Shown piece after piece: positions 1-6,878 of a DNA stretch of 13,893 bases. Position 1 is the first letter of the stretch. Every line of letters begins with the position of its first letter. The DNA is from VAZQ01 sp036498625. Its GTDB lineage: Bacteria > Pseudomonadota > Alphaproteobacteria > Rhizobiales > Xanthobacteraceae. The notes beneath the pieces are model-generated. The model made no database searches. It saw nothing but the letters and a program-made list of their open reading frames with translations, and was not told the DNA's origin. The position numbers and the translations under genes are program-made. The stretch spans positions 1 to 13,893 of the forward strand of contig DASYFD010000424.1 of NCBI GenBank assembly GCA_036498625.1, given 5' to 3'.

Positions 1-1781
1 GCATCGAAGCGCCGGGCGGGATTCGCCCGCAGCCAGCGGCGGCCGTCATCGGCCACGATGGTGACCTTGGGGTTGCTCAGCACCGAGGCGACTTCCGGTG
101 CCGATGCGATCAAGGTGAGATAGCCCGGATTGATCTCCACGATGGTGAGAGAGGCGACATCGGGATTATTGGCGATGACCTGCGCCCACGAGCCGGATGC
201 GAGACCGATCATCAGCACGTCACGAGGGGCGGGATGGAAGAGGCTCAGCGCATAGGGACGTACGATGCCATTGCTGTCGCGCACGAGATTGGTATTGAAG
301 CGGCCGTCGTACATGCCGTTGCCGAATACGGTGCCGTCCGCGGTGACGGCGATGATACCGCTGCGGTTCTCCACCACCTGCGCGAGCGGCACGGCCGAAG
401 GTGCGCCCTTCCACTGCAAATTCTCCAGCACGTCGGTCGACCAGCGCGGTACGGCGACGACAGCGATCAGGCCCATCGCCACCGCCAGGCTGGCTCGCAG
501 AATCTTTTCCGGGCGCGGCATCGTGAGCGCGCCGATCAACAGGACCGCGCAGGCCACCACCAGCGCGGTCCCGATCCCGACCAGGCCGAGATGCTCCATC
601 AACACGAAGCCGGTGACGATCGAGCCGGCGGCCGAGCCCAGAATGTTGGCGAGGTAGAGCAAGGCGGTGCGCATGCCGGCATGGCCGTCCGCCGCGACCC
701 CGAGTTCGGCCAGATAGGGCAGCAGCGAGCCCCAAAAACGAGCCACCAGATAAACCATCAGGATGGCCGCACCCACGATGCCGCGATCGGACCAGGCCAG
801 GTGCCCCAGCAGCGGCAGGAACAGAAGGCCGACAAGGTTGGCCTTCATCAGGGCTCCCACCGCGCGGCGCATGGCGCCATTGCGCGTCAAGGCGGTGCAG
901 TTGTCGCCGGCTTGCCGGGAGCCGGAGGCGAGCCCGATCAGGAAGGCGCTCAACGTCGCCGCAAAGGCGGACGAGCTCGATCCGGTCGCATAGGACACGG
1001 TGCGAAAGAAGAAGATTTCATAGGACAGCGCCACGAAGCCGCCGACGGCCGCGAGCGAGAGCAGCGGCCCGAGCCCCAGCATGGGCTGCCGTGCCGGGAC
1101 CGCGGCCGGCGGCGTCCCGGCGGCCAAGATCGGATCGCCACGATCGCGCCAATGAACCGCGAGCGCGCCGGCCGCCACGGCGGCGTTGATCGCAACGCCG
1201 ACATAGACCGCGCCCTGCGCGCCCGCAAACGGGAACAGCAGCGCCATGCAGGCCAGGCACGCCGCGCCGGCCCCGAGGGTGTTGACGTGGTAGAGCAGGC
1301 CGACCGCGCCGCCCACATGGCCGGAGCGGCGAACCAGATGGGCGACCAGCAGCGGCAGGGTCGCGCCCATCAGCAAGGTCGGGACGATCACCACAGCAAG
1401 CGCCGCCGCGGCCGTCACGGTCAGCGGCAGCCCGATGGTGAGGTCGCCGACGAAATCGAAGATCCGCAGCGATGCGAGACCGAAGGCGCCGGTCATCAGC
1501 TCGATCGCAGCCAGGAGCGGCAACAGCGGAACATTGCGCCGCTGCGACAGCCAGCCGCCGGCAAGGCTGCCCAGGCCGAGCCCCAGCATGAAGGCGGTGA
1601 CCACGATCGTCACCGACTCGACGTTGACGCCGAAGACGCGGAACAGTGCGCGCTGCCAGGTGAGCTGATAGATCAGGGCCGGAAATCCGGAAAAGAAGAA
1701 CAGCACGCAGAGCGTGCGCGTCCAGCGGGCGATTCTGTCGGTTTGAACCGCTTGCCCACCGGCAAGCTCGAGGGTGGTCAT
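1..1781 (-). CDS. Membrane protein fused to a spermidine-synthase-like domain (3' end cut by window edge)
   Basis: The frame is open on the minus strand from an ATG at 1781 to the window edge: 593 complete codons without a stop, C-terminus missing. Residues 1-445 are hydrophobic, with many predicted membrane segments; the stretch SGFPALIYQLTWQRALF (31-47), followed by a GLGLGSLAGG-type motif (67-76), is typical of bacterial 'fused MFS/spermidine synthase' proteins. From about 465 a soluble Rossmann-like domain begins: GLASGSW (526-532) at the S-adenosyl-ligand loop, acidic VEINPGYL (548-555), and DDGRRWL (578-584). These proteins resemble aminopropyltransferases, but few have been tested and polyamine synthesis should not be assumed. 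The start is uncertain because no strong ribosome site precedes 1781. It is divergent from the HAD gene across about 125 bases. Family placement is confident; substrate is unknown. Confidence 0.85.
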   Translation of the reverse strand, partial: MTTLELAGGQAVQTDRIARWTRTLCVLFFFSGFPALIYQLTWQRALFRVFGVNVESVTIVVTAFMLGLGLGSLAGGWLSQRRNVPLLPLLAAIELMTGAFGLASLRIFDFVGDLTIGLPLTVTAAAALAVVIVPTLLMGATLPLLVAHLVRRSGHVGGAVGLLYHVNTLGAGAACLACMALLFPFAGAQGAVYVGVAINAAVAAGALAVHWRDRGDPILAAGTPPAAVPARQPMLGLGPLLSLAAVGGFVALSYEIFFFRTVSYATGSSSSAFAATLSAFLIGLASGSRQAGDNCTALTRNGAMRRAVGALMKANLVGLLFLPLLGHLAWSDRGIVGAAILMVYLVARFWGSLLPYLAELGVAADGHAGMRTALLYLANILGSAAGSIVTGFVLMEHLGLVGIGTALVVACAVLLIGALTMPRPEKILRASLAVAMGLIAVVAVPRWSTDVLENLQWKGAPSAVPLAQVVENRSGIIAVTADGTVFGNGMYDGRFNTNLVRDSNGIVRPYALSLFHPAPRDVLMIGLASGSWAQVIANNPDVASLTIVEINPGYLTLIASAPEVASVLSNPKVTIVADDGRRWLRANPARRFD

Positions 1782-1893
1782 TCGACACCGGACGCAGGGA
1801 TTCCCGCGCGCACCTTGGCGGGTTAGTGTTACTTGACCCTCAATGGGCTGCCAGCCGGGAAACCTCCGGCGAAGTTTGAGTCACTTTTTTCTT

Positions 1894-1898
1894 AAGGA
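1894..1898 (+). promoter_or_regulatory. Ribosome binding site that sets the HAD gene start
   Basis: AAGGA lies 8 bases before the ATG at 1907. An in-frame TTG at 1901 would be only 2 bases from this site, too close for normal initiation, so the ATG is preferred. Confidence 0.6.
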
Positions 1899-1906
1899 CT
1901 TTGATC

Positions 1907-2689
1907 ATGGCCCCGCTGACGGCACTGGAGGCAGCGATCCGCGGGCGGATCGGCGACGCGCCCGATCAGCCGTTCGCGGTTCTGGATTTCGACAATACGT
2001 GCATCGTTAACGATGTTGGAGAAGCAACCCTCGCCTTCATGTGCAGGAACCGCCTCCTGCGATGCGGCGAGCTGCTGTCGCCCGGTGCGCAGGCTTGCGA
2101 TCCGCCCTATCATGAGCGGGTTTTCCGTCATTATTATGAGCTTCTCGGCAGCGGCGACATCCGCGCCGCCTCGCTCTTGTGCGCAGGCGTGCTGGCCGGC
2201 TTCGCGCCGTCCGAGGCGGCAGCCGCCGTTTCCGCAGCGCTGGATGCGGAAGGAACCGTCCCGGGTGCAGCCGAGCTTTACGGCATGCCCATTGCGCACG
2301 GGCTGGCGGTGCGTCCGGGTCTGCGCCGGCTGATCGATTTTTCAGCGGCCAACAATATCCGGGTCTGGATCGTCAGCGCGTCGCCGGAGATCGCGGTGCG
2401 GGCCGCCATGGCGCGTTTCGGGCTCCGCGGAAATCTGATCGGCCTGCGCCACGAGGTGATCGACGGTGTCCTGTCGCAAGCGCTCGAGGAGCCGCATTCG
2501 ATCGCGCAGGGCAAGGTTGATTGCATCAGGAGGTACATCGATGCGGACCGGCGACCGCTGTTTGCTGTCGGCGACAGCGTGCACGATCTGCCGATGGTCG
2601 AGTACGCGGAGCTGCACGCGGTCGTGGAGTGCAACAACGCCTTGACGCGAGAGGCGCGCCGGCGCGGATGGTTCGTGCTGCCGGCGTGA
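1907..2689 (+). CDS. HAD-superfamily phosphatase, phosphoserine-phosphatase-like
   Basis: This 260-residue soluble protein has all four HAD motifs: LDFDNT (D27 nucleophile, D29 acid/base), IVSAS (S157), the lysine of QGKVD (K203), and GDSVHD (D223, D227) for Mg2+. The roughly 110-residue helical insert between motifs I and II is a C1 cap, as in the SerB-like HAD-IB group, and points to a small phosphomonoester substrate. The HAD-IB group includes phosphoserine, phosphocholine and related phosphatases; nothing here decides between them, so no symbol is given. No signal peptide is seen, so it is probably cytoplasmic. It stands alone, divergent from the membrane/spermidine-synthase-like gene and convergent with the ABC permease, with a palindromic repeat beyond its stop. 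Fold and catalytic class are confident; substrate is not. Confidence 0.85.
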   Translation: MAPLTALEAAIRGRIGDAPDQPFAVLDFDNTCIVNDVGEATLAFMCRNRLLRCGELLSPGAQACDPPYHERVFRHYYELLGSGDIRAASLLCAGVLAGFAPSEAAAAVSAALDAEGTVPGAAELYGMPIAHGLAVRPGLRRLIDFSAANNIRVWIVSASPEIAVRAAMARFGLRGNLIGLRHEVIDGVLSQALEEPHSIAQGKVDCIRRYIDADRRPLFAVGDSVHDLPMVEYAELHAVVECNNALTREARRRGWFVLPA

Positions 2690-2709
2690 ATCGATGACTG
2701 TGCGCCGTC

Positions 2710-2801
2710 GTCGTCCGCGAAGGCGGACGACCCAGTAGCCACCAACGATTTCGACAAAAACCCGGCGCTTGCGATTACTGGGTGCCCCGCATTCGCGGGG
2801 C
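2710..2801. repeat. Palindromic intergenic repeat, family A, copy 1
   Basis: The element has three stems: a 9-bp hairpin (2710-2718 with 2723-2731, loop GAAG), a long-range 7-bp stem CCCAGTA/TACTGGG (2731-2737 with 2776-2782), and a 7-bp hairpin GCCCCGC/GCGGGGC (2784-2790 with 2795-2801, loop ATTC). A second copy in the same orientation lies at 5238-5328. It sits between the convergent ends of the HAD and ABC permease genes, where it could act as a two-way transcript end or stabiliser, though there is no U-tract. Similar GC-rich elements are common in Bradyrhizobium-type intergenic DNA (from memory, not checked). Confidence 0.85.
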
Positions 2802-2838
2802 ATGACACGTGAGAAATTGTTGCACCACCCTTCGGGAC

Positions 2839-4365
2839 TCACGCCTTGTGGGGATTGAACAGGTGTGCGCCGGCCAGGATGCCTACCGCGACCACGCCCG
2901 GCATCGCGGCGAGCGCGGTGCCGGTGGCGGCGAGCGCGGCGGTGGCGGCCCAGGCGATGGAGACGAAGGCTTCCGCGAAGGTCGCCACCCGCGAGGAGGT
3001 TTGCCGGCGCCGGAAATGGCTGCGCCTGGCCTGGGAGCGAAAGCAGAGCTGAATCTCGGTCGCCGAGCCGGCCGCGATGGCGATCCCGATACCCGCCACC
3101 AGGGCGCAAAACGGCGACACCAGCGCCAGCGCGACGATGAACGGCGCAAAGACCATCAGGATGCTGCCCATGACGGCCTCGACCTTGGCGCGCAGGATGT
3201 TGCCAGCGGAGAGCGGCGCAGTCGCGACCAGCTCGGGCGCGTCCTCGCCCGAGATGGCAAGCCAGGCGAGCCCGCCCGCGAGCTGGCCGGCCGCCATCAC
3301 CAGCACCGGGACCAGCAGCACCTGGCTGGCGCCTTCGCCACCAAAACCGCGCCACAACAGAAATGCCGGCGGCAGCAGATACAGCAATTGCATGAGCGTC
3401 TGCGACACCAGCCAGGGGTCGCGGCGCAGCAGCGTCCATTCCTTTCGCCGCAGCATGGCGTTGGGCGAGGCGCTGCGAAAGCGCGACGCGTGGCGGCGCT
3501 GCCGCGTGCGCGCCGGAACGGCGCCGGCCGCGATCGCACAGTCGGCAAAGCGTGGCGCCACCATCGCGATCGAGATACTTAGCAGAAGGATGCCGGCGCC
3601 GAGCACGCCGCCGATCGCCGCCACGTCGCCGAGCAGGGCGCGCGCCGGCCACCACACAATGCTGCCGATATCGGGTGCGATGTCGACGATCGGCTGGGAG
3701 GCGAGAATGGCGAGCCGCGACAGCGTGCCATGGGACACGATGGCGGCGAGCTGCAACCCGATCACGAAGCCGGCGCCGATCACAGCGGCCACGATCTGGG
3801 CCACCAGCCGGGTGCGCTTGGGTCCGATCATCTGGAACAGCGCCGTGGTCATGAGAGCCGCGAGCGCCACCGCCGTCGCCGCCATCGCCATGACCGCGAT
3901 GTAGGCGAGCAGCCAGCGCGGCCCCCCGAGCACTGCCAGCACATTGATGAAAGGCGCCGCCAACAGCGCCGCCATGGACATCACCGAGACCGCGATGGCG
4001 GCGATCCGCACCGCGAAGGCGCGCGCGGCGGCAATCGGCGAGGACAAGAGGAGGTCGAGATCGGAACGCGTGTAGAAGGCCCGGGTCACCGACTCCATCG
4101 CCTGCGAGAGCATCAGCGACCAGGACAAGAGCGCGCTGCCGCTGACCACCACCAGCGTGGTCTTGTCCGGGTCGAGCCCGACAGCGGCAAAACGCGCCAC
4201 CATGGAGAACGCGACCATGTGCATGAACGCGACCAAAGCCACCAGCACGATCGCCAGCGTGCGGGCGCGGGTGCGGCCGCCGGCCGTCATCATGCCGAGC
4301 CAGTCGCGCCATCCCAGCCGCAGCTCATGGCGGGCGAACCATGGGATGGTGCCGGGCCGGCTCAC
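2839..4365 (-). CDS. ABC exporter permease, ABC-2-like
   Basis: This 508-residue protein is predicted to be polytopic, with a first membrane segment at about 37-57 and further clusters around 68-86, 120-175, 187-212, 250-270, 320-337, 346-370, 398-432 and 465-502. It begins with GTG at 4365, overlapping the stop of the upstream ATPase gene by 4 bases (GTGA), so the two are almost certainly translationally coupled and form one transporter. Two similar segments, SDLDLLLSSPIAAARAF (101-117) and GEDAPELVATAPLSAGNIL (373-391), suggest two related halves, as in some long ABC-2-type permeases. A basic linker (285-309) separates them. No periplasmic binding protein is adjacent, which favours export over import. 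The substrate cannot be told from sequence. Confidence 0.85.
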   Translation of the reverse strand: MSRPGTIPWFARHELRLGWRDWLGMMTAGGRTRARTLAIVLVALVAFMHMVAFSMVARFAAVGLDPDKTTLVVVSGSALLSWSLMLSQAMESVTRAFYTRSDLDLLLSSPIAAARAFAVRIAAIAVSVMSMAALLAAPFINVLAVLGGPRWLLAYIAVMAMAATAVALAALMTTALFQMIGPKRTRLVAQIVAAVIGAGFVIGLQLAAIVSHGTLSRLAILASQPIVDIAPDIGSIVWWPARALLGDVAAIGGVLGAGILLLSISIAMVAPRFADCAIAAGAVPARTRQRRHASRFRSASPNAMLRRKEWTLLRRDPWLVSQTLMQLLYLLPPAFLLWRGFGGEGASQVLLVPVLVMAAGQLAGGLAWLAISGEDAPELVATAPLSAGNILRAKVEAVMGSILMVFAPFIVALALVSPFCALVAGIGIAIAAGSATEIQLCFRSQARRSHFRRRQTSSRVATFAEAFVSIAWAATAALAATGTALAAMPGVVAVGILAGAHLFNPHKA

Positions 4366-5150
4366 GCCGCGGCGACCTCGCCGCCAGCGGCTGCCTCGTC
4401 GGCGACCAGGGCCAGGAAGGTGTCCTCGAGGCTCTGGCTGCCGTCCTGCTTGCCGGCCTGCCGGCGCAGATCGTCCAACGTGCCCTGCGCAATCAACCGC
4501 CCGCCCGCGATCACCCCGATGCGATCCGCCATGCGCTCGGCGACCTCCAGGATATGCGTGGTCATGATCACGGTGCGGCCGGCCTGGACGTGCTCGCGCA
4601 GCACCGTCTTGACCTGGCGGACGGAACCCGCGTCCAGGCCCGTGAACGGCTCATCGAGCACGATCAGCTTGGGCTCGTGCACCAGCGCGCCGGCGAGCGC
4701 CACTTTCTGACGCATGCCCTTGGAGAAGCCTTCGCAGCGTTGATGGGCGTGCGGCGCAAGGCTCAGCCAGTCGAGCAGATCGCGTGCGCGGGCTTGCGCG
4801 ACGGCTGCATCGATGCCCCACAGGCCGCCGACGAACTCGAGGTACTCGAACGGTGTCAGCTTGTCGTAGATCATCGGCTCGTCGGACACCCAGGCCATGA
4901 CCTGCTTGGCAGCGACCGGGTCGGCGAGCGCATCCACCCCGAGCACGCAGATCGAGCCCGCGTCGGGCCGCAGCAGGCCGACCACCATGCGTAACGTCGT
5001 GGTCTTGCCCGCCCCATTGGGGCCCAGCAGCGTATAGAACTCGCCGGCCCGCACCGTGAGATCGAGACCATCGACCGCGGGCCGCTCGAAGGTTTTGCGC
5101 AGGCCCCGGACCTCCAGGGCAGGTGGCGTATCGCGGCAGCTCGTCGACAT
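4362..5150 (-). CDS. ABC exporter ATP-binding protein
   Basis: This 262-residue nucleotide-binding subunit has Walker A GPNGAGKTT (43-51), signature FSKGMRQK (142-149, the form usual in ABC-2 exporter ATPases), Walker B LIVLDEP (162-168) and switch histidine H199. The Q-loop glutamine appears replaced: the usual 'Y-L-P-Q' position reads W-V-S-D (87-90), before EPMIYDKLTPFEYLEF. Related exporter ATPases (EcsA-like) also vary here. The C-terminal 30 residues are Ala/Gly-rich. The ATG at 5150 follows a weak AGAAG ribosome site. It is the first gene of a two-gene operon with the permease. The upstream region holds a small palindrome (5173-5185) and a family A repeat. Confidence 0.93.
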   Translation of the reverse strand: MSTSCRDTPPALEVRGLRKTFERPAVDGLDLTVRAGEFYTLLGPNGAGKTTTLRMVVGLLRPDAGSICVLGVDALADPVAAKQVMAWVSDEPMIYDKLTPFEYLEFVGGLWGIDAAVAQARARDLLDWLSLAPHAHQRCEGFSKGMRQKVALAGALVHEPKLIVLDEPFTGLDAGSVRQVKTVLREHVQAGRTVIMTTHILEVAERMADRIGVIAGGRLIAQGTLDDLRRQAGKQDGSQSLEDTFLALVADEAAAGGEVAAA

Positions 5151-5172
5151 GCGACTTCTCGCGCTCCAAGGC

Positions 5173-5185
5173 AGCCGGACCGGCT
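5173..5185. other. Short interrupted palindrome upstream of the ABC operon
   Basis: AGCCGG-A-CCGGCT is a perfect 6-bp inverted repeat around one base, 23 bases before the ATPase start. The position would suit an operator or a leader hairpin, but GC-rich DNA produces such palindromes by chance and no promoter could be recognised beside it. Confidence 0.25.
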
Positions 5186-5237
5186 CCCCGGCAGGCTAGG
5201 ACGGAGAAGTTTCAGGGCCGTGAATCGCTCTGCTGTC

Positions 5238-5328
5238 GTCGTCCGCGAAGGCGGACGGTCCAGTAACCATCAATGCTTCGATATAAAATGAGCGTTTGCG
5301 ATTACTGGATGCCCCGCAGCCGCGGGGC
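5238..5328. repeat. Palindromic intergenic repeat, family A, copy 2
   Basis: This has the same layout as 2710-2801: hairpin 5238-5246 with 5251-5259 (loop GAAG, with G-T pairs in the two outer positions), long-range 8-bp stem TCCAGTAA/TTACTGGA (5259-5266 with 5302-5309), and hairpin GCCCCGC/GCGGGGC (5311-5317 with 5322-5328, loop AGCC). The spacer between the long-range arms differs strongly from copy 1, while the arms keep pairing. It lies between the 3' end of the PurC-PurE gene and the 5' end of the ABC operon, both read on the minus strand. Confidence 0.85.
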
Positions 5329-5372
5329 ATGACACGCCTGAGATTGCGGCTCCCGGTGCAATATGCTCCCGC

Positions 5373-6686
5373 TCAGATCTGGATCGTATTCACCGTCCGG
5401 TTCTCGATCTCGCCGCGCACATGGGCGTAGAGGCGCGGATTGCGGGCTGAGAGGATCTGGATGGCGGCCAGCACCGCGTTGGCGGGCTCCAGCACCGTCA
5501 TGACCGGAACATTGCTGGGCGCCCGCAACGACGACCACACGTCCTCGGGAAAATCCCTCACACTGGCCGGCACCGTGATGACCGGAACGCTGGAGATGGC
5601 CGAGAGCGTCGGGCCGGCGCCGTTGGAGCGCCCGATATAGGCGATCACGACCGAGTCCGGGATCTCCTGCGCCATGCGATAGAGGATGCCGGCGGCCGCC
5701 ACCGGCTGCTTGTGCACCGAGCAGGTCACCACCGTCATCAGGTCGGCGAGGTCGCCGAGCGCTTCCGAAAAGCTTTCGGTCTTGTCCGAGGTCGAGCCCC
5801 GCCACAGGATGATCCGCTGGCGCGGCAGCGCGAAGCGGCCGGTGATCTCGGCAACCCGCCGGTATTTCGCGACCACGTCGTCGAGCGCGCCGCCGTCGCG
5901 ATAGACCTGCTTGTCGATGTAGGCGCCGCTTTCGACCACCCGCCACGAATCGTTGTCGATGACGTCCGCCAGCAGCAGATTGCCCTTGTGGTCGAAACCG
6001 AACTCGATCTTGAGATCGACCAGCGTCCCGCCCTCGAGCTGCCAGGCCTTCTCCAGCACCAGGAAGGTGTGCCGGGCGATGCGCTCCATCTCGGGGAACA
6101 GCTCCGATTCGTCCGCGTGGCTGAAGACCTCCTTTTCGGAAAGGATGAGGAACGGCTCCTGGCCGTGAATCGGCTTCGCCGGGTTGAACAGCCGGATGTT
6201 CGCATCGCCTTTGGTGCGAAGCATCAGCGGATCGTCGCAGGTGAGGGGCTTTCCGTTCCAGTTCCTGTCCTTGGTCTTGAGAAAGAATTCGACCACCAGC
6301 TGCGGAAACAGCTGTCCTTTCGCGAAGTGCGGGTTGCGCTTGAGATAGGAGCCGTGCGCCTCGCGCCGCACCACCACCTCGTAGGGCAGCATCTCGCATT
6401 TCGGCGCCACGAACGAGGTCGCGCTGTCCTGCTGCTCGAAGGCGACCGGCAGGCCGCAGGCCTTGAGCAGGCGGAAGACATTGCAGGTGGTGGCATTGGC
6501 GAGCCGGCCCTTGTCGGCAATGACGTCATGCTTGGCGCCGTCGCCGGCCGTGATGTCGTCCTTGGATATCACCGTCACCAGACCGGCGGCGCCCTGGGCT
6601 TCGTGAATCCGCTTGGTCTTGCCCTCGGCCACGAGGGCGCCGAGCGGGTACCGGGTGGTCGGTTTCTCTGCAGTTTTTACGTCCAC
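5373..6686 (-). CDS. Bifunctional SAICAR synthetase / AIR carboxylase (PurC-PurE fusion, PAICS-like)
   Basis: This 437-residue cytoplasmic protein appears to join two consecutive steps of purine synthesis. Residues 1-285 are SAICAR synthetase (PurC): EGKTK (21-25), SKDDITAGDGAK (41-52), CEMLPYEVVVRREAHGSYLK (97-116), LVDLKIEFG (222-230) and ADVIDNDSWR (240-249). Residues 290-437 are AIR carboxylase of the class II (animal) type: GSTSD (297-301), SVHK (323-326), GRSNGAGP (352-359), PVITVP (368-373) and DVWSSLRAPS (382-391). Domain order and length match animal PAICS. Class II carboxylases make CAIR from AIR and CO2 without ATP or PurK. The GTG start at 6686 is supported by AGGA (6694-6697) at 7-base spacing. 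It is flanked by unrelated genes rather than pur genes. The PurC half is certain; activity of the PurE half is inferred from motifs, with some active-site-neighbour changes. Confidence 0.92.
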   Translation of the reverse strand: MDVKTAEKPTTRYPLGALVAEGKTKRIHEAQGAAGLVTVISKDDITAGDGAKHDVIADKGRLANATTCNVFRLLKACGLPVAFEQQDSATSFVAPKCEMLPYEVVVRREAHGSYLKRNPHFAKGQLFPQLVVEFFLKTKDRNWNGKPLTCDDPLMLRTKGDANIRLFNPAKPIHGQEPFLILSEKEVFSHADESELFPEMERIARHTFLVLEKAWQLEGGTLVDLKIEFGFDHKGNLLLADVIDNDSWRVVESGAYIDKQVYRDGGALDDVVAKYRRVAEITGRFALPRQRIILWRGSTSDKTESFSEALGDLADLMTVVTCSVHKQPVAAAGILYRMAQEIPDSVVIAYIGRSNGAGPTLSAISSVPVITVPASVRDFPEDVWSSLRAPSNVPVMTVLEPANAVLAAIQILSARNPRLYAHVRGEIENRTVNTIQI

Positions 6687-6693
6687 GGCGTGT

Positions 6694-6697
6694 TCCT
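6694..6697 (-). promoter_or_regulatory. Ribosome binding site for the GTG start of the PurC-PurE gene
   Basis: AGGA on the minus strand lies 7 bases before the GTG at 6686. It supports a GTG start where no nearby ATG fits. Confidence 0.55.
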
Positions 6698-6721
6698 ATT
6701 TCTGCTCTGGAATCGGGTAAT

Positions 6722-6862
6722 GTAGGATGGGTTGAGCGATTCCAAAAGGGCGTTCACGGCCATAGCCCACAAAGACGGGCGTAAACGCCCTGGTGCTTTC
6801 GATGACTATGCGAAACCCATCATGTGAGTCGGTGGGTTTCGCAAGCGCTCGACCCATCCTAC
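6722..6862. repeat. Nested palindromic intergenic element, family B
   Basis: An outer 17-bp stem (6722-6738 with 6846-6862, one G-T pair) encloses two inner hairpins: AGGGCGTT/AACGCCCT (6747-6754 with 6784-6791) and a perfect 10-bp stem GCGAAACCCA/TGGGTTTCGC (6810-6819 with 6833-6842). A competing small hairpin GGGCGT-AA-ACGCCC (6777-6790) uses the same right arm. The whole could fold as a three-way cruciform. The arms resemble the 'GTAGGATGGGT...' repeats found in many proteobacterial genomes (recalled, not searched). It fills most of the gap between the GMC dehydrogenase stop and the PurC-PurE start, both on the minus strand. Confidence 0.8.
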
Positions 6863-6878
6863 CCCCAACCCCCACCAG

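Noticed and set aside
234..1826. Long open frame on the plus strand (530 codons)
   Set aside because: Antisense to the membrane/spermidine-synthase-like gene; its product is rich in Arg, Gln, His and Gly with no family motif, typical of a GC-rich shadow frame.
1833..1861. TTGACC as a -35 box for the HAD gene
   Set aside because: At 17-base spacing the next hexamer (CGGGAA) is nothing like a -10 box.
2342..4312. Long open frame on the minus strand (656 codons)
   Set aside because: It spans the permease gene in another frame, the repeat at 2710-2801 and the antisense of the HAD gene; the product is Arg/Ala-rich and without motifs.
5302..6399. Minus-strand open frame overlapping PurC-PurE (365 codons)
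   Set aside because: Shifted frame of the PurC-PurE gene running into repeat copy 2; no conserved motif.
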